A DNA stretch of 64,000 nucleotides from positions 1-64,000 of the forward strand of contig NZ_JAVDSB010000008.1 in assembly GCF_031455095.1 (NCBI RefSeq), written 5' to 3'. Shown piece after piece: positions 16,610 through 25,600 of the stretch (positions within the stretch are counted from its first letter, which is position 1; the number at the start of each line of letters is the position of its first letter). Below the pieces are notes generated by a model. That model was not told the origin of the DNA, ran no database searches, and saw only the letters and a program-made list of their open reading frames with translations. This DNA comes from Paenibacillus_E qinlingensis_A (GTDB lineage Bacteria > Bacillota > Bacilli > Paenibacillales > NBRC-103111). Position numbers and translations under genes: made by a program.

Positions 16610-16785
16610 GATGTTCCTCCTCTATATTGATCCTACAAAACAAATTTATTACTGAGAATACTCGTATGTATATCTTAATTATACCCCAACCCTCGGTGAA
16701 AAAAATTCCCGATTTTGCGAATAATGTATGCGATTGTGTTATCCGTATGTAGAGATTAGCTGCTCCTATCCAATCCACTCCAAAG

Positions 16786-16824
16786 AGAAAAAAGCATGGT
16801 TGCCGCTTCCCCAGCATCCATGCT
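16786..16824 (-). terminator. terminator of phoP
   Basis: On the minus strand AGCATGG and CCATGCT close a hairpin with an 18-base loop region and lead into TTTTTTCTCTTT, just after the phoP stop. The rest of 16610-16785 shows no gene. Confidence 0.7.
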
Positions 16825-16827
16825 CCT

Positions 16828-17544
16828 TTACTTTTTAATCGTCGTCGCGATTAGTTTGTACCCGACTCCGCGTATCGAATCAATCTGAACCGATTGTTGA
16901 TTCATTTCCAGCTTTTTGCGTAAAGAACTCACATGCACATCAACCGTTCGCTGACCACCGATATAGTCGAAGCCCCAAACGATATTCATGAGATCATCTC
17001 GGGTAACAACCACACCTGGGCGCTGAACTAAATACAGTAAGACTTCAAATTCCTTAGGCCGTAAGGGAATGGACTCCCCATTCAGCACAACTTCATATTT
17101 CTCAGGATAAATACGAAGCTCACCCGCCTGAATGACTTTCTCATTCGATTTGGCTATATCGGATGCGGTCTCATCCGATTGTGTACGTCGCAGAACAGCT
17201 GCCACACGCGCAAGTAATTCAGCTACCCCGAATGGCTTGGTGATATAATCATCTGCCCCATGCTTCAAGCCCTGTACAACCTCATCCTCGGCATTGCGTG
17301 CGGTTAGAATGATGACTGGTGTGCGATTACCTTTTTGTCTTAACTTAGCCAATACCTCAAAACCGCTAAGTCCGGGCAGCATAATATCCAAAATGAGTAG
17401 ATCATACGACTGCTGGAGTGCCTCCTGCAGACCGTCACCACCATGATCAATCACTTTCGTATCGTAGCCTTCCTGCGAGAGGTTATAGGATAATAACCGA
17501 GCCAACGTCGGCTCATCTTCAATTACTAGTATTTTTTGTGCCAT
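16828..17544 (-). CDS. phoP: PhoP-type response regulator (OmpR family)
   Basis: A 238-residue two-component regulator. The receiver has acidic EDEP at the start, the phospho-acceptor Asp in LLILDIMLPG, Thr in VIILTARNAEDE and Lys in ITKPFG. The C-terminal winged helix (IPLRPKEFEVLLYLVQRPGVVVTRDDLMNIVWGFDYIGGQRTVDVHVSSLRKK) is of the PhoB/PhoP kind that binds tandem direct repeats. In Bacillus PhoP controls phosphate-starvation genes. It lies downstream of the kinase gene, separated by 120 bases holding phased Pho boxes and a -10, so it should have its own autoregulated promoter. Its identity as PhoP rather than another OmpR regulator rests on the paired kinase and these boxes. Confidence 0.87.
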   Translation of the reverse strand: MAQKILVIEDEPTLARLLSYNLSQEGYDTKVIDHGGDGLQEALQQSYDLLILDIMLPGLSGFEVLAKLRQKGNRTPVIILTARNAEDEVVQGLKHGADDYITKPFGVAELLARVAAVLRRTQSDETASDIAKSNEKVIQAGELRIYPEKYEVVLNGESIPLRPKEFEVLLYLVQRPGVVVTRDDLMNIVWGFDYIGGQRTVDVHVSSLRKKLEMNQQSVQIDSIRGVGYKLIATTIKK

Positions 17545-17586
17545 GGGATCCCCCGCATTTACAGTTTATTAACATTGCACAACCCC

Positions 17587-17640
17587 AGTGTATCACATAA
17601 TTGTAAAGGCATTGTAAACCCTTCATCATCGGGGTGTAAA
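17587..17640 (-). promoter_or_regulatory. phased Pho boxes and promoter in front of phoP
   Basis: On the minus strand TTTACA occurs at 17640-17635, 17618-17613 and 17607-17602; the steps are 22 and 11 bases, the exact spacing of PhoP-binding direct repeats (TT[A/T/C]ACA with 5-base spacers). A -10-like TACACT follows at 17592-17587. This is the arrangement of a PhoP-activated promoter and implies phosphate-dependent autoregulation. Confidence 0.65.
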
Positions 17641-17664
17641 TCCGCGCTAAAAATCTACCTATTT

Positions 17665-19461
17665 TTAGTGAATCACAGGCAACTCAATGATAAATTTCGT
17701 CCCTACCCCTACTTCACTCTCAACACGAATGGTTCCTTTATGCATTTCCACAAGATGCTTAACAATCGATAACCCCAGTCCCGTCCCGCCTGAGCTTCGG
17801 GATCTCGCTTTATCTACCCGATAGAATCGTTCGAATATCCGCGGTAAATCCTTCTTCGGTATCCCCATTCCGGTATCCGATACAATAATTCGCAGTCGTT
17901 CGTAATCCCCATCTGCATTAGTTTCCAAAGGTTCTACACGAAGCTTGACTTTCCCACCATCTTGCGTGTAGGCAATGCCATTAGACAGTAAATTAATGAT
18001 GATTTGGCGCAACCGATCCTCGTCCGCTTCAATATACATATCATCCTCTACCGTCATGGTAAGCTCGATATGCTTCTTCTCTGCTTCTTTGCGCAGTACA
18101 CTTAATGATCTCTCCAGAAATTCAGGCAAATAGACAGGAGAGAAATTCATAGGAATACGCTTCGACTCTATCTTCGACAGCTCTAGAATATCACCAATCA
18201 GACGATTTAACCGCTCACTCTCATCGAAAATGATTTGCAGAAACGACACCGCCGTTTCCTTATCATTCAACGCGCCTGCCAGCAGCGTCTCCGCGAAGCC
18301 CTTTACTGCCGCAATCGGCGTCTTCAACTCATGGGAGACATTCGCTACGAACTCACTGCGCATGCGCTCCAATCTGCGAACCGCCGTGATATCGTGGAGC
18401 ACGATAAGTACACCAGACCACTCTTCATCTTCATGCGCAATTGGACTTAAATGAATATCCAGAATACGCTCTGCCGGATAATAGAACATCATCTCATCCG
18501 AAATCGGCTCCTGCAGCTCGATACATTCCTGAATCATTTTCGTGAAGTCATATTGCTGCTTCGCTTCATTATATTTCTTCCCAAGCAGCTCCTGCGAGGT
18601 GAATCCTAGAATCGCTTCGGCAGAAGGATTGAGCAGCATAATCCGCTCTTCGCGGTCAATCATCATGATACCGCTCATCATATTTTCCATGACACCTTGC
18701 AGCCTGCGTTCATTTTCTTGAATACGTGCCATCTGACCCTGCAAGCTCTCAGACATCCGATTAATCGCTTGGCCGAGCTGCCCCACCTCATCATTGCGAT
18801 ACGCGGGAACACGAGATTCATAATTTAAATTCGTAATTTGCTGCGCAACCTTCGTCATCCGCTCAATGGGGCGTGTAATCCCTTTGGCAATCCGATAGCT
18901 GACAATACCTGCAATAACAAAAAGGATCAATAATCCTGAAATAAGGAAATACCATAGACTGCGGATAGATTTATCTACTTGGGCTAAGCTTAACGATATT
19001 CGCAGATACCCGATTGTCACTTTGGCTTCATTTTTAACCGGAATCGCTGCATACAGCATGTTCTCTTTCAGTGTATCACTATAACGTGTCACATAACCGA
19101 CGCCAACCTTCGCTGCCGCGGCGATTTCAGGTCTTGTTAGATGGTTATCCATCTGCTCTGGGGGTTGGTCGGAGTCACCTAGCACTTTGCCGTCAGCACG
19201 TACATACGTCAAACGTTCCGTTGTTGCGTCTTTAAGTCGATGCGCTTGTGCAGAATAATACGAGTACAGCTCGGCGTCAGTCCCTTGATAATCCCAAACA
19301 CCACTAGAAGCAATCACATGAAGCTCACGCTCCATATTTTCTTGTAAAGATTTCACATGTGAACTCTCGAGAACTTTCGCCATGAATATACCGGCAACCA
19401 ACATCGAGCATCCAATGAGTAAGATTAAAATCAGGGTTAGCTTTGCACGAAATTTGGTCAT
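17665..19461 (-). CDS. phoR: PhoR-type sensor histidine kinase
   Basis: About 598 residues: a first membrane helix (LTLILILLIGCSMLVAGIFM), an extracytoplasmic sensor domain of about 130 residues, a second helix (LWYFLISGLLILFVIAGIV), a HAMP domain (ITRPIERMTKVAQQI), a PAS domain (MMSGIMMIDREERIMLLNPSAEAILGF), the phospho-acceptor His in VSHELKTPIAAVKGFAETLL, and an ATPase domain with NLLSNGIAYT, DTGMGIP and GTGLGLSIVK. The start is ATG 19461, 10 bases after GGAGG; the TTG at 19479 lies before that site. In Bacillus subtilis phoP precedes phoR and they overlap; here the kinase comes first and the gap carries Pho boxes. Confidence 0.9.
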   Translation of the reverse strand: MTKFRAKLTLILILLIGCSMLVAGIFMAKVLESSHVKSLQENMERELHVIASSGVWDYQGTDAELYSYYSAQAHRLKDATTERLTYVRADGKVLGDSDQPPEQMDNHLTRPEIAAAAKVGVGYVTRYSDTLKENMLYAAIPVKNEAKVTIGYLRISLSLAQVDKSIRSLWYFLISGLLILFVIAGIVSYRIAKGITRPIERMTKVAQQITNLNYESRVPAYRNDEVGQLGQAINRMSESLQGQMARIQENERRLQGVMENMMSGIMMIDREERIMLLNPSAEAILGFTSQELLGKKYNEAKQQYDFTKMIQECIELQEPISDEMMFYYPAERILDIHLSPIAHEDEEWSGVLIVLHDITAVRRLERMRSEFVANVSHELKTPIAAVKGFAETLLAGALNDKETAVSFLQIIFDESERLNRLIGDILELSKIESKRIPMNFSPVYLPEFLERSLSVLRKEAEKKHIELTMTVEDDMYIEADEDRLRQIIINLLSNGIAYTQDGGKVKLRVEPLETNADGDYERLRIIVSDTGMGIPKKDLPRIFERFYRVDKARSRSSGGTGLGLSIVKHLVEMHKGTIRVESEVGVGTKFIIELPVIH

Positions 19462-19507
19462 GGACGCGTAAACCTCCAACAGGGTGATGTGCCGATTATT
19501 CCAAACA

Positions 19508-19545
19508 TAAAGAAAAAGGGCTACTCTAAATAGTAACCCTAATTT
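19508..19545 (-). terminator. terminator of the fumarase gene
   Basis: On the minus strand AGGGTTACT pairs with AGTAGCCCT (one mismatch) and is followed by TTTTTCTTT, 60 bases after the fumarase stop and before phoR. Confidence 0.75.
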
Positions 19546-19604
19546 CTCTAGCTAATCCAGTATTTTTTTTGTAAATATGTTGAGAACGCGTCACGTACTA
19601 GAAT

Positions 19605-21155
19605 TTATTTAAAAACAGGCTCTTTCAGCGCTGCCAATTTCTCTAAGGAATTCTTCTCCACGTCGGCATGCAAGCTGTTGCCATGAGAATCCATCGTCAC
19701 GATAGCTGCGAAGCCTTCTGTTTCCAAATGCCACATCGCTTCTGGAATACCGAATTCTAGATAGTCAACGCCTTCCACTTTTTTAAAGCATTGTGCGTAG
19801 TACTGTGCAGCACCACCAATTGCATTCAAGTACACGCCGCCGTGATCCTTCAACGCTGCCAGTGTTTTCGGTCCCATACCGCCTTTACCGATAACTGCAC
19901 GAATACCGAACTTCTTAATAATCTCACCTTGGTAAGGTTCCTCACGAATACTTGTTGTCGGTCCTGCCGCCTTCACGTGCCATTCGCCGGCATCATCCTT
20001 CGCCATAACCGGTCCACAGTGGTAAATCGCTGCACCATTCAAATCGATCGGCGCATCATGATCCATCAAATATTTATGAAGCGCATCGCGCCCTGTGTGC
20101 ATCGTTCCGTTAATGACAACAACGTCGCCGACTTTTAAGCTGCGAATCTGCTCTTCTGAAATCGGAGTCGTAAGAACGATCTCGCGACGCTCTTCTTGCG
20201 GTGTATTTCTGGCTTCTTCTGCACTTGCTTCGAAAGCATCTTGGAAGGAAACCTCTTCCCCTCTAGGGTAAGACCAGCCGTTGATTTCACCCGTTTCTGC
20301 ATTTAGAATCACGCCTTGACGACGGAACGCCCAGCAGTTATACGCTACTGATACGAAGAAGCTAGCTGGCAGACGGTTCATTACGCCAACTTTACAGCCA
20401 AGCAATGTTACTTGGCCGCCAAAACCCATCGTACCAATTCCCAACGTATTCGCATGCTCCATCACGTACTCCTCAACCTTACGAAGATCTTCATGTGGAT
20501 TCACATCGTCTACACGACGGAACAATTGATGCTTCGCCAGCTCATAGCCGCTTGTCCGATCTCCGCCGATTCCAACACCGATAAATCCAGCGCTGCAGCC
20601 TTGGCCTTGTGCTTGGTAGACCGCATGCATCACGCATTTGCGAATACCGTCAAGGTCACGACCAGCTTTGCCTACGCCTTCAAGATCAGCTGGCAAGCTG
20701 TATTGAATGTTTTTGTTCTCACAGCCGCCGCCTTTGAGAATGAGCTTCACTTCAACATCCTCGCGCTCCCATTGCTCAAAATGGATAACCGGTGTTCCAG
20801 GTCCGAGGTTATCCCCGCTATTAGCACCTGTCAGCGAATCTACGGAATTCGTACGAAGCTTACTTGCCTTCGTTGCATTCGCAACTGCCTCTAGGATATG
20901 TTTCTTCATTACAATTTGGTTTGCCCCAACTGGACAGTGTATAATAAACGTTGGCATGCCTGTATCCTGACAGATTGGAGAAACATTAGTTTCCGCCATA
21001 TGAATGTTATCGGCAATGCGGGATAGTGATAACGCTGAGCGTGTACCCTTGTCCTCTCTTGCTTGAGCGGCTTGTACCGCAAGGCGAACATCACCTGGAA
21101 GATTCGTGGACGTTTCCACAATTAAATCATAAACGCTTTGATAAAAATGTTGCAT
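19605..21155 (-). CDS. fumA: class I fumarate hydratase (iron-sulfur)
   Basis: A 516-residue oxygen-sensitive [4Fe-4S] fumarase that interconverts fumarate and malate in the TCA cycle. The alpha part carries SPICQDTGMPTFIIHCP and NIQYSLPAD after a KGGGCENKN block, giving the cluster cysteines; the beta part has the KVGDVVVINGTMHTGRDALHKYLMDHD and GPTTSIREEPYQGEIIKKFG patterns, with both parts fused as in FumA/FumB. Bacillus subtilis uses the unrelated class II enzyme, so this marks a different choice in this lineage. The ribosome site AGGAG is 12 bases from the ATG. It stands alone between a terminator and a divergent deacetylase gene. Confidence 0.92.
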   Translation of the reverse strand: MQHFYQSVYDLIVETSTNLPGDVRLAVQAAQAREDKGTRSALSLSRIADNIHMAETNVSPICQDTGMPTFIIHCPVGANQIVMKKHILEAVANATKASKLRTNSVDSLTGANSGDNLGPGTPVIHFEQWEREDVEVKLILKGGGCENKNIQYSLPADLEGVGKAGRDLDGIRKCVMHAVYQAQGQGCSAGFIGVGIGGDRTSGYELAKHQLFRRVDDVNPHEDLRKVEEYVMEHANTLGIGTMGFGGQVTLLGCKVGVMNRLPASFFVSVAYNCWAFRRQGVILNAETGEINGWSYPRGEEVSFQDAFEASAEEARNTPQEERREIVLTTPISEEQIRSLKVGDVVVINGTMHTGRDALHKYLMDHDAPIDLNGAAIYHCGPVMAKDDAGEWHVKAAGPTTSIREEPYQGEIIKKFGIRAVIGKGGMGPKTLAALKDHGGVYLNAIGGAAQYYAQCFKKVEGVDYLEFGIPEAMWHLETEGFAAIVTMDSHGNSLHADVEKNSLEKLAALKEPVFK

Positions 21156-21271
21156 AACACAGTCTAGCTCCTCTCAATTACCCGCATAATCTTAAAGAAT
21201 ATTAACTATTATATCATACCTCATAGGAACAGTTCGACGGTTCTGTGAGCAAAACAAGGAGATTCGCTGAC

Positions 21272-22411
21272 ATGTACAAAAGAATCGCAATTTCGATTCT
21301 CGTTAGTCTACTCGGGCTTACGCTCTTATTGACCCCCTTGCAGGCTGAAAAATCGGGGACCATTTACTATCAAGATCAAGTAGCCGTCCTTATGTATCAT
21401 CATATCCATGACACCGATACCAGCTCAAGCACCATCACAAGTGCCCTATTTCAAGATCAACTCACCACCCTGCTCAGCAAAGGCTATCATTTTATTTCAT
21501 TGAATGAGTTTAAAATGTACATGGCAGGCGCAACGGTTCCCTCGAACGCGGTGCTGGTTACTTTTGATGATGGATATCAAAGCTTTTATACAGGAGCTTA
21601 TCCGATTCTCAAAAGCTTACGCATACCCGCTGTCAACTTCGTCATCACGAAGGACTTAGCGACACCCTTGGCCTCTTACATTCCGTCGATGTCTTATGAT
21701 CAAATCAAGGAAATGACGCATGCGACGAATTTCATCGACGTCGGCTGCCATACGGATGACCTTCACCACAAGCTGCCGAGTGGTGAAGCTGCTTTGGTGG
21801 GCAAGCTCGATGGCGAGAATGACGCTGCCTACCAGCAGCGTGTGTTCACGGATGCTGGGGCCTGCCTCGGCAAGCTTGCACCACTCACCGAGGCGCCGCT
21901 CGACGCGATGGCGTACCCTTACGGCATCACGTCGCCTGCGGCGACGGAGCAAGTGCAGAAGGCGGGCTTCCGCTACGCCTTCACGATCTCGCCCGAGATG
22001 GCGACGCGCAGCGCCGATCACATGTTGATCCCGCGGATCAACGCGGGCAGCCCGAACATTACGCCGGAGCTGCTGCACCGTTCGATCCAGCGCCGGGTCG
22101 AGGCGCAGCAAGGCAGCGCGCCGCTGCGCTTGGACGCGGCCGCTGCCGTCGCGCAGCTCGGCGGCAGCGCTGCTGTAGAGGGCGGAGAGTTGCGCCTCCG
22201 CCTGGGGCAAGAGGCATTCACCTTGCAGGTGAATGCGAAGACCGCGACGCGCGGCGACGGCGCGCGCGTCCGATTAAGGCAGCCCGCGCTGCGCGAGCAC
22301 GGGCAGGTCACGGTTGCGCTTGACGATCTGCAAGCGCTGATCGGGCAGTCGCTCGTCTACACCCCGGCCACCGGCAAGGTGGCGGTACGGGTGGCGCCGA
22401 GCGTGAAATAA
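21272..22411 (+). CDS. polysaccharide deacetylase family protein
   Basis: About 379 residues. A signal peptide or anchor (MYKRIAISILVSLLGLTLLLTPLQA) is followed by a NodB-type domain: VAVLMYHHIHD, the metal motif TFDDGYQSFYTGAYPIL and CHTDDLHH, then PYGI..... A C-terminal region from about residue 290 (VALDDLQALIGQSLVYTPATGKVAVRV) looks like a small beta domain of the copper-amine-oxidase-N (cell-surface stalk) type. It should remove acetyl groups from a cell-wall or exported polysaccharide outside the membrane. The start is ATG 21272, 10 bases after AAGGAG; a GTG at 21245 is in frame but lies before that site. From about 21800 to the stop the gene is far richer in GC (Ala/Arg/Gly codons) than its first part. 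Confidence 0.87.
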   Translation: MYKRIAISILVSLLGLTLLLTPLQAEKSGTIYYQDQVAVLMYHHIHDTDTSSSTITSALFQDQLTTLLSKGYHFISLNEFKMYMAGATVPSNAVLVTFDDGYQSFYTGAYPILKSLRIPAVNFVITKDLATPLASYIPSMSYDQIKEMTHATNFIDVGCHTDDLHHKLPSGEAALVGKLDGENDAAYQQRVFTDAGACLGKLAPLTEAPLDAMAYPYGITSPAATEQVQKAGFRYAFTISPEMATRSADHMLIPRINAGSPNITPELLHRSIQRRVEAQQGSAPLRLDAAAAVAQLGGSAAVEGGELRLRLGQEAFTLQVNAKTATRGDGARVRLRQPALREHGQVTVALDDLQALIGQSLVYTPATGKVAVRVAPSVK

Positions 22412-22453
22412 GCAAGCTGAGTGCTCGAGAAGATCGTCTTCCAGTGTTTAGCT

Positions 22454-22640
22454 TTAACTGGAAAATATACAGCTATTTATGAGTACTTTCCTCATAAATT
22501 CCATTTAACTGTAAAATATGTAGTTAAAACCTTCGTTTTTATTCTTTTTAGTAAAAACGGCTAAAATTAACTACATATTTTCCATCTATTTTGCGTTTAA
22601 TCGTTAAATCGATAAATTTAACTGTAGATAATCCATCTAT
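22454..22640. repeat. cluster of short AT-rich inverted and direct elements
   Basis: Four related elements around the core TTAACTG(G/T)AAAATAT..AG lie in one intergenic gap: 22454 (plus), 22505-22527 (plus), 22567-22584 (inverted), 22618 (plus, diverged). The second and third can form a 15-bp stem, AAAATATGTAGTTAA/TTAACTACATATTTT, around about 40 bases. No gene is visible in 22412-22694. Confidence 0.55.
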
Positions 22641-22650
22641 TCATAAAAAA

Positions 22651-22690
22651 ATGGCATGAAAGGCACATGTTACGCGCCTTTCATGCCATC
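22651..22690 (-). terminator. terminator of the GH16 gene
   Basis: ATGGCATGAAAGGC pairs perfectly with GCCTTTCATGCCAT around an 11-base loop region; on the minus strand a run of T follows. It lies directly after the GH16 stop. Confidence 0.85.
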
Positions 22691-22694
22691 TTCT

Positions 22695-25600
22695 TTAATT
22701 TGTAGCTAAATTCAAGTTATCAAAATGGAATACCCCCGTTTGCTGCTTATAGGCTTGCAGCACGACACGAATTTGATTACTTGTTGCTGTAAAAACAAGA
22801 TTTAGCGATTTGGTTGCATTCGTGAAATCCTGCGCAATGATTTGGGATCCACTATAGATATACACATACCCATATGTTGGATCACCAGTACTCCACATAT
22901 CGCCTGTTAACTTATAAGCCTGACCAGATGTGACTGTTACAGCTTGCTCGACTTCTGCAATATCGACAGTCGTTGGATGTAAATTCAGTGTGCCACCCGT
23001 CACATCTGACACACCGGTTTTCGTATTTTTCCAACCTAAAGCAGCATCACTAACAAGTCCTGAACTAAATGTACCGTTCTGAAGCATATTGCTTACGGCT
23101 GCATTCGTCGTCACGGCTAATACGCTGCTCGCTGCTGACAGATTCCCTGCAGCATCTTTTGCTTTGACCGTAAAGTTATAGGCCGTACTAGCCGTCAGTC
23201 CTGACACGACAGCTGATATGCCCGTTACTGTCGCAGATAAGACACCATTCTTGTAGACCTCATATCCCGTTACTCCCACGTTATCTGTTGAAGCCGTCCA
23301 TGATAAATTCACGCTGGTATCCGTCTTAGATGGTGATGTTAAGTTCGTTGGCACCGTTGGTGCTTGCGTATCCGCAACTCCTGTCGTGACATTGAGCGTG
23401 CTGCTCGCTGCTGACAGATTCCCTGCAGCATCTTTTGCTTTGACATAATAATTATACGTCGTGTTCGCTGTCAAACCAGATGCCACATACGTTGTTCCTG
23501 TTACAGTAGTAAGTAACGTATTGTTTTGATAAACGTCGTATGCCGTAACCCCAACATTATCCGTTGACGCTGTCCACGAAAGTGTAACACTGTTACTTGT
23601 TTTGGAAGGGGATATCAAGGCAGTAGGTACGGTTGGCGCTTGTGTGTCCGGGGTTTGCGCTGCACTGCAAGGGAATACGCAATAGCCTGGGTACTGTTCA
23701 CTCGCAGCCCAACCTGTCATCGGATATGACTCTTGCTGTGTCATAGCACCTGAAGTGCTGTACGGTTTGAAATTCACATAATCAACTAACAATTGTGCTT
23801 TAGAGAAATTCGCTGGCCCGCCCCAATTTTTGGGGAACCAATACCCTAACCATAAGCGTCCTGGTTTAGTAGGAATGAATTTGGAGGCATCTGCCGTATA
23901 TTTGGTAACACCATCCACCATGAATTGCACATAAGGCGCAATTTGATGAGCGGGGTCAGCAATTTGCCAAATAATTTTGTACGTATGCCATTGATCATCT
24001 GACACGTTCGTTCCCAAATTTGTATAATTCGTATGATATTCCGTCTCATTCTCGCCTTGCCAAGTATTAAATAAGGCCTTATTAAATGTCATACCTGTAT
24101 GTGTCGGGCCAGGACGTCCTGGAAATTCCATATCAATTTCATTGTTACTGACCCAGTAATCCGCGTTAGGATCGACGTTAAATTGCTGAGCTTCAGGACT
24201 TGTCGCATCCATTTCCTGATAATGGAATGTCCAGATCGCAGGAACAGCTCCATGCGGCATTCCTTCATTATTAGGCCCTGTTATCACTTTTGGTATTTTC
24301 ATGCGAATTTCATACTCACCAGAGCCATAATAGTGCGAAGTCGCAATAGCGGCACCAACACGTCGACCATCTTTTCGCGGCACACCATTGCTATTCATCC
24401 CAATAGGTAATCCGTTATAATAATCGCCATGCGCTTCTAGTACCAAATGCCCTTGTGCATCCAGCTTAACGTTATCCGGGTGAACACCGCCATTCCAGCT
24501 TTGTCCATTGACACTTGAGTTTCCGAGCATGCCACCCCAATTTTTCTGCGCTATTTTCCATTTACTTGTGTCTAGCCACGTTCCATCGAAATTATCACGA
24601 AATTCCCCTGTTGTTGTGCCCCATCTTGTATTAATCGCGTCTGCCGTCATAGGACGGAAATCAGAATCTTCCCAACCGTCATCCGGGAATGTCTCCGGCA
24701 TCCATGTGTCTCCTGGCTCGTGGTATGGTTCAAATTCAAAGTAGTCGACAGCCATTTGCTTCACATCGAAGTTAGCGGACGAGCCCGCCCAAGCATCCGG
24801 GAACCACACGCCCAGCCAGAGACGGCCTGCGTTGGTTGGAAGTGTTGTTGTATTGGTGGCGATATACTGATCATCTATATAATAGTCCACTCTCGGTGTT
24901 TCTCCATTGCCTCCTGTGTGCCAGCGGTATTCAAATTTGTGGTAGTTCCCATCGTTCACATGAATACCTTTGGCAGCCAGATTCGCGTATATGGTCGTAT
25001 ACTCATTATCCGCTTCACCTGTAAAAGTGTTCAAAAGTGCCCGGTCATAAGTTTGCCCCGTATGGGCTCCACTAGGTCTACCCGGAAGCTCAATATCGAT
25101 TTCATGATTGTATGCGTAATAATCCGGGTACACACCACCTGCTCCAGGCAGCAACCGGCCTTCTTTAAACGCTCTGATGTATTCCGGATCTCCACTCGCA
25201 ACCTTGACACCATTTTTGGTAGCTACGGATCCATAATACTCTTGGTAATGAAAGCTCCACATCGTAGAAGCTACACCCAAATCCGGAATAATCTTCGCAG
25301 ACATCGTATATCTGCCAGAACCCATATAAGCTTTCGTTGCTACTGCTGCGCCCACTCTTTTATTCCCGCGCTCCACGGTATCCACATTGTAAGCAAGGTG
25401 ATAAGGCGTAATATCTTCCTTATTTTTATTGGGTTTGTATAAGCCTTTGACTGGACCATTATATAAATCACCATGTGCTTCAAGAATTAAGTTGCCATTT
25501 TGAACTTTAACATTTTCTGGTACCACACCATTGTTATTCATTCCGCCCCATTGCTTCGCAGCGATAAGCCACTTCTTGGGGTCTAAGGTGTTTCCATTAA

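Noticed and set aside
20412..20894. 160-codon ORF opposite the fumarase gene
   Set aside because: Antisense shadow of a conserved enzyme; Cys/His/Leu-rich product without family pattern or ribosome site.
21656..22210. 184-codon ORF opposite the deacetylase
   Set aside because: A by-product of the GC-rich segment, Arg/Ala-rich with no ribosome site.
24720..25442. 240-codon ORF opposite the GH16 gene
   Set aside because: Lies wholly antisense to a clear GH16 domain; composition is that of a reverse-strand shadow.
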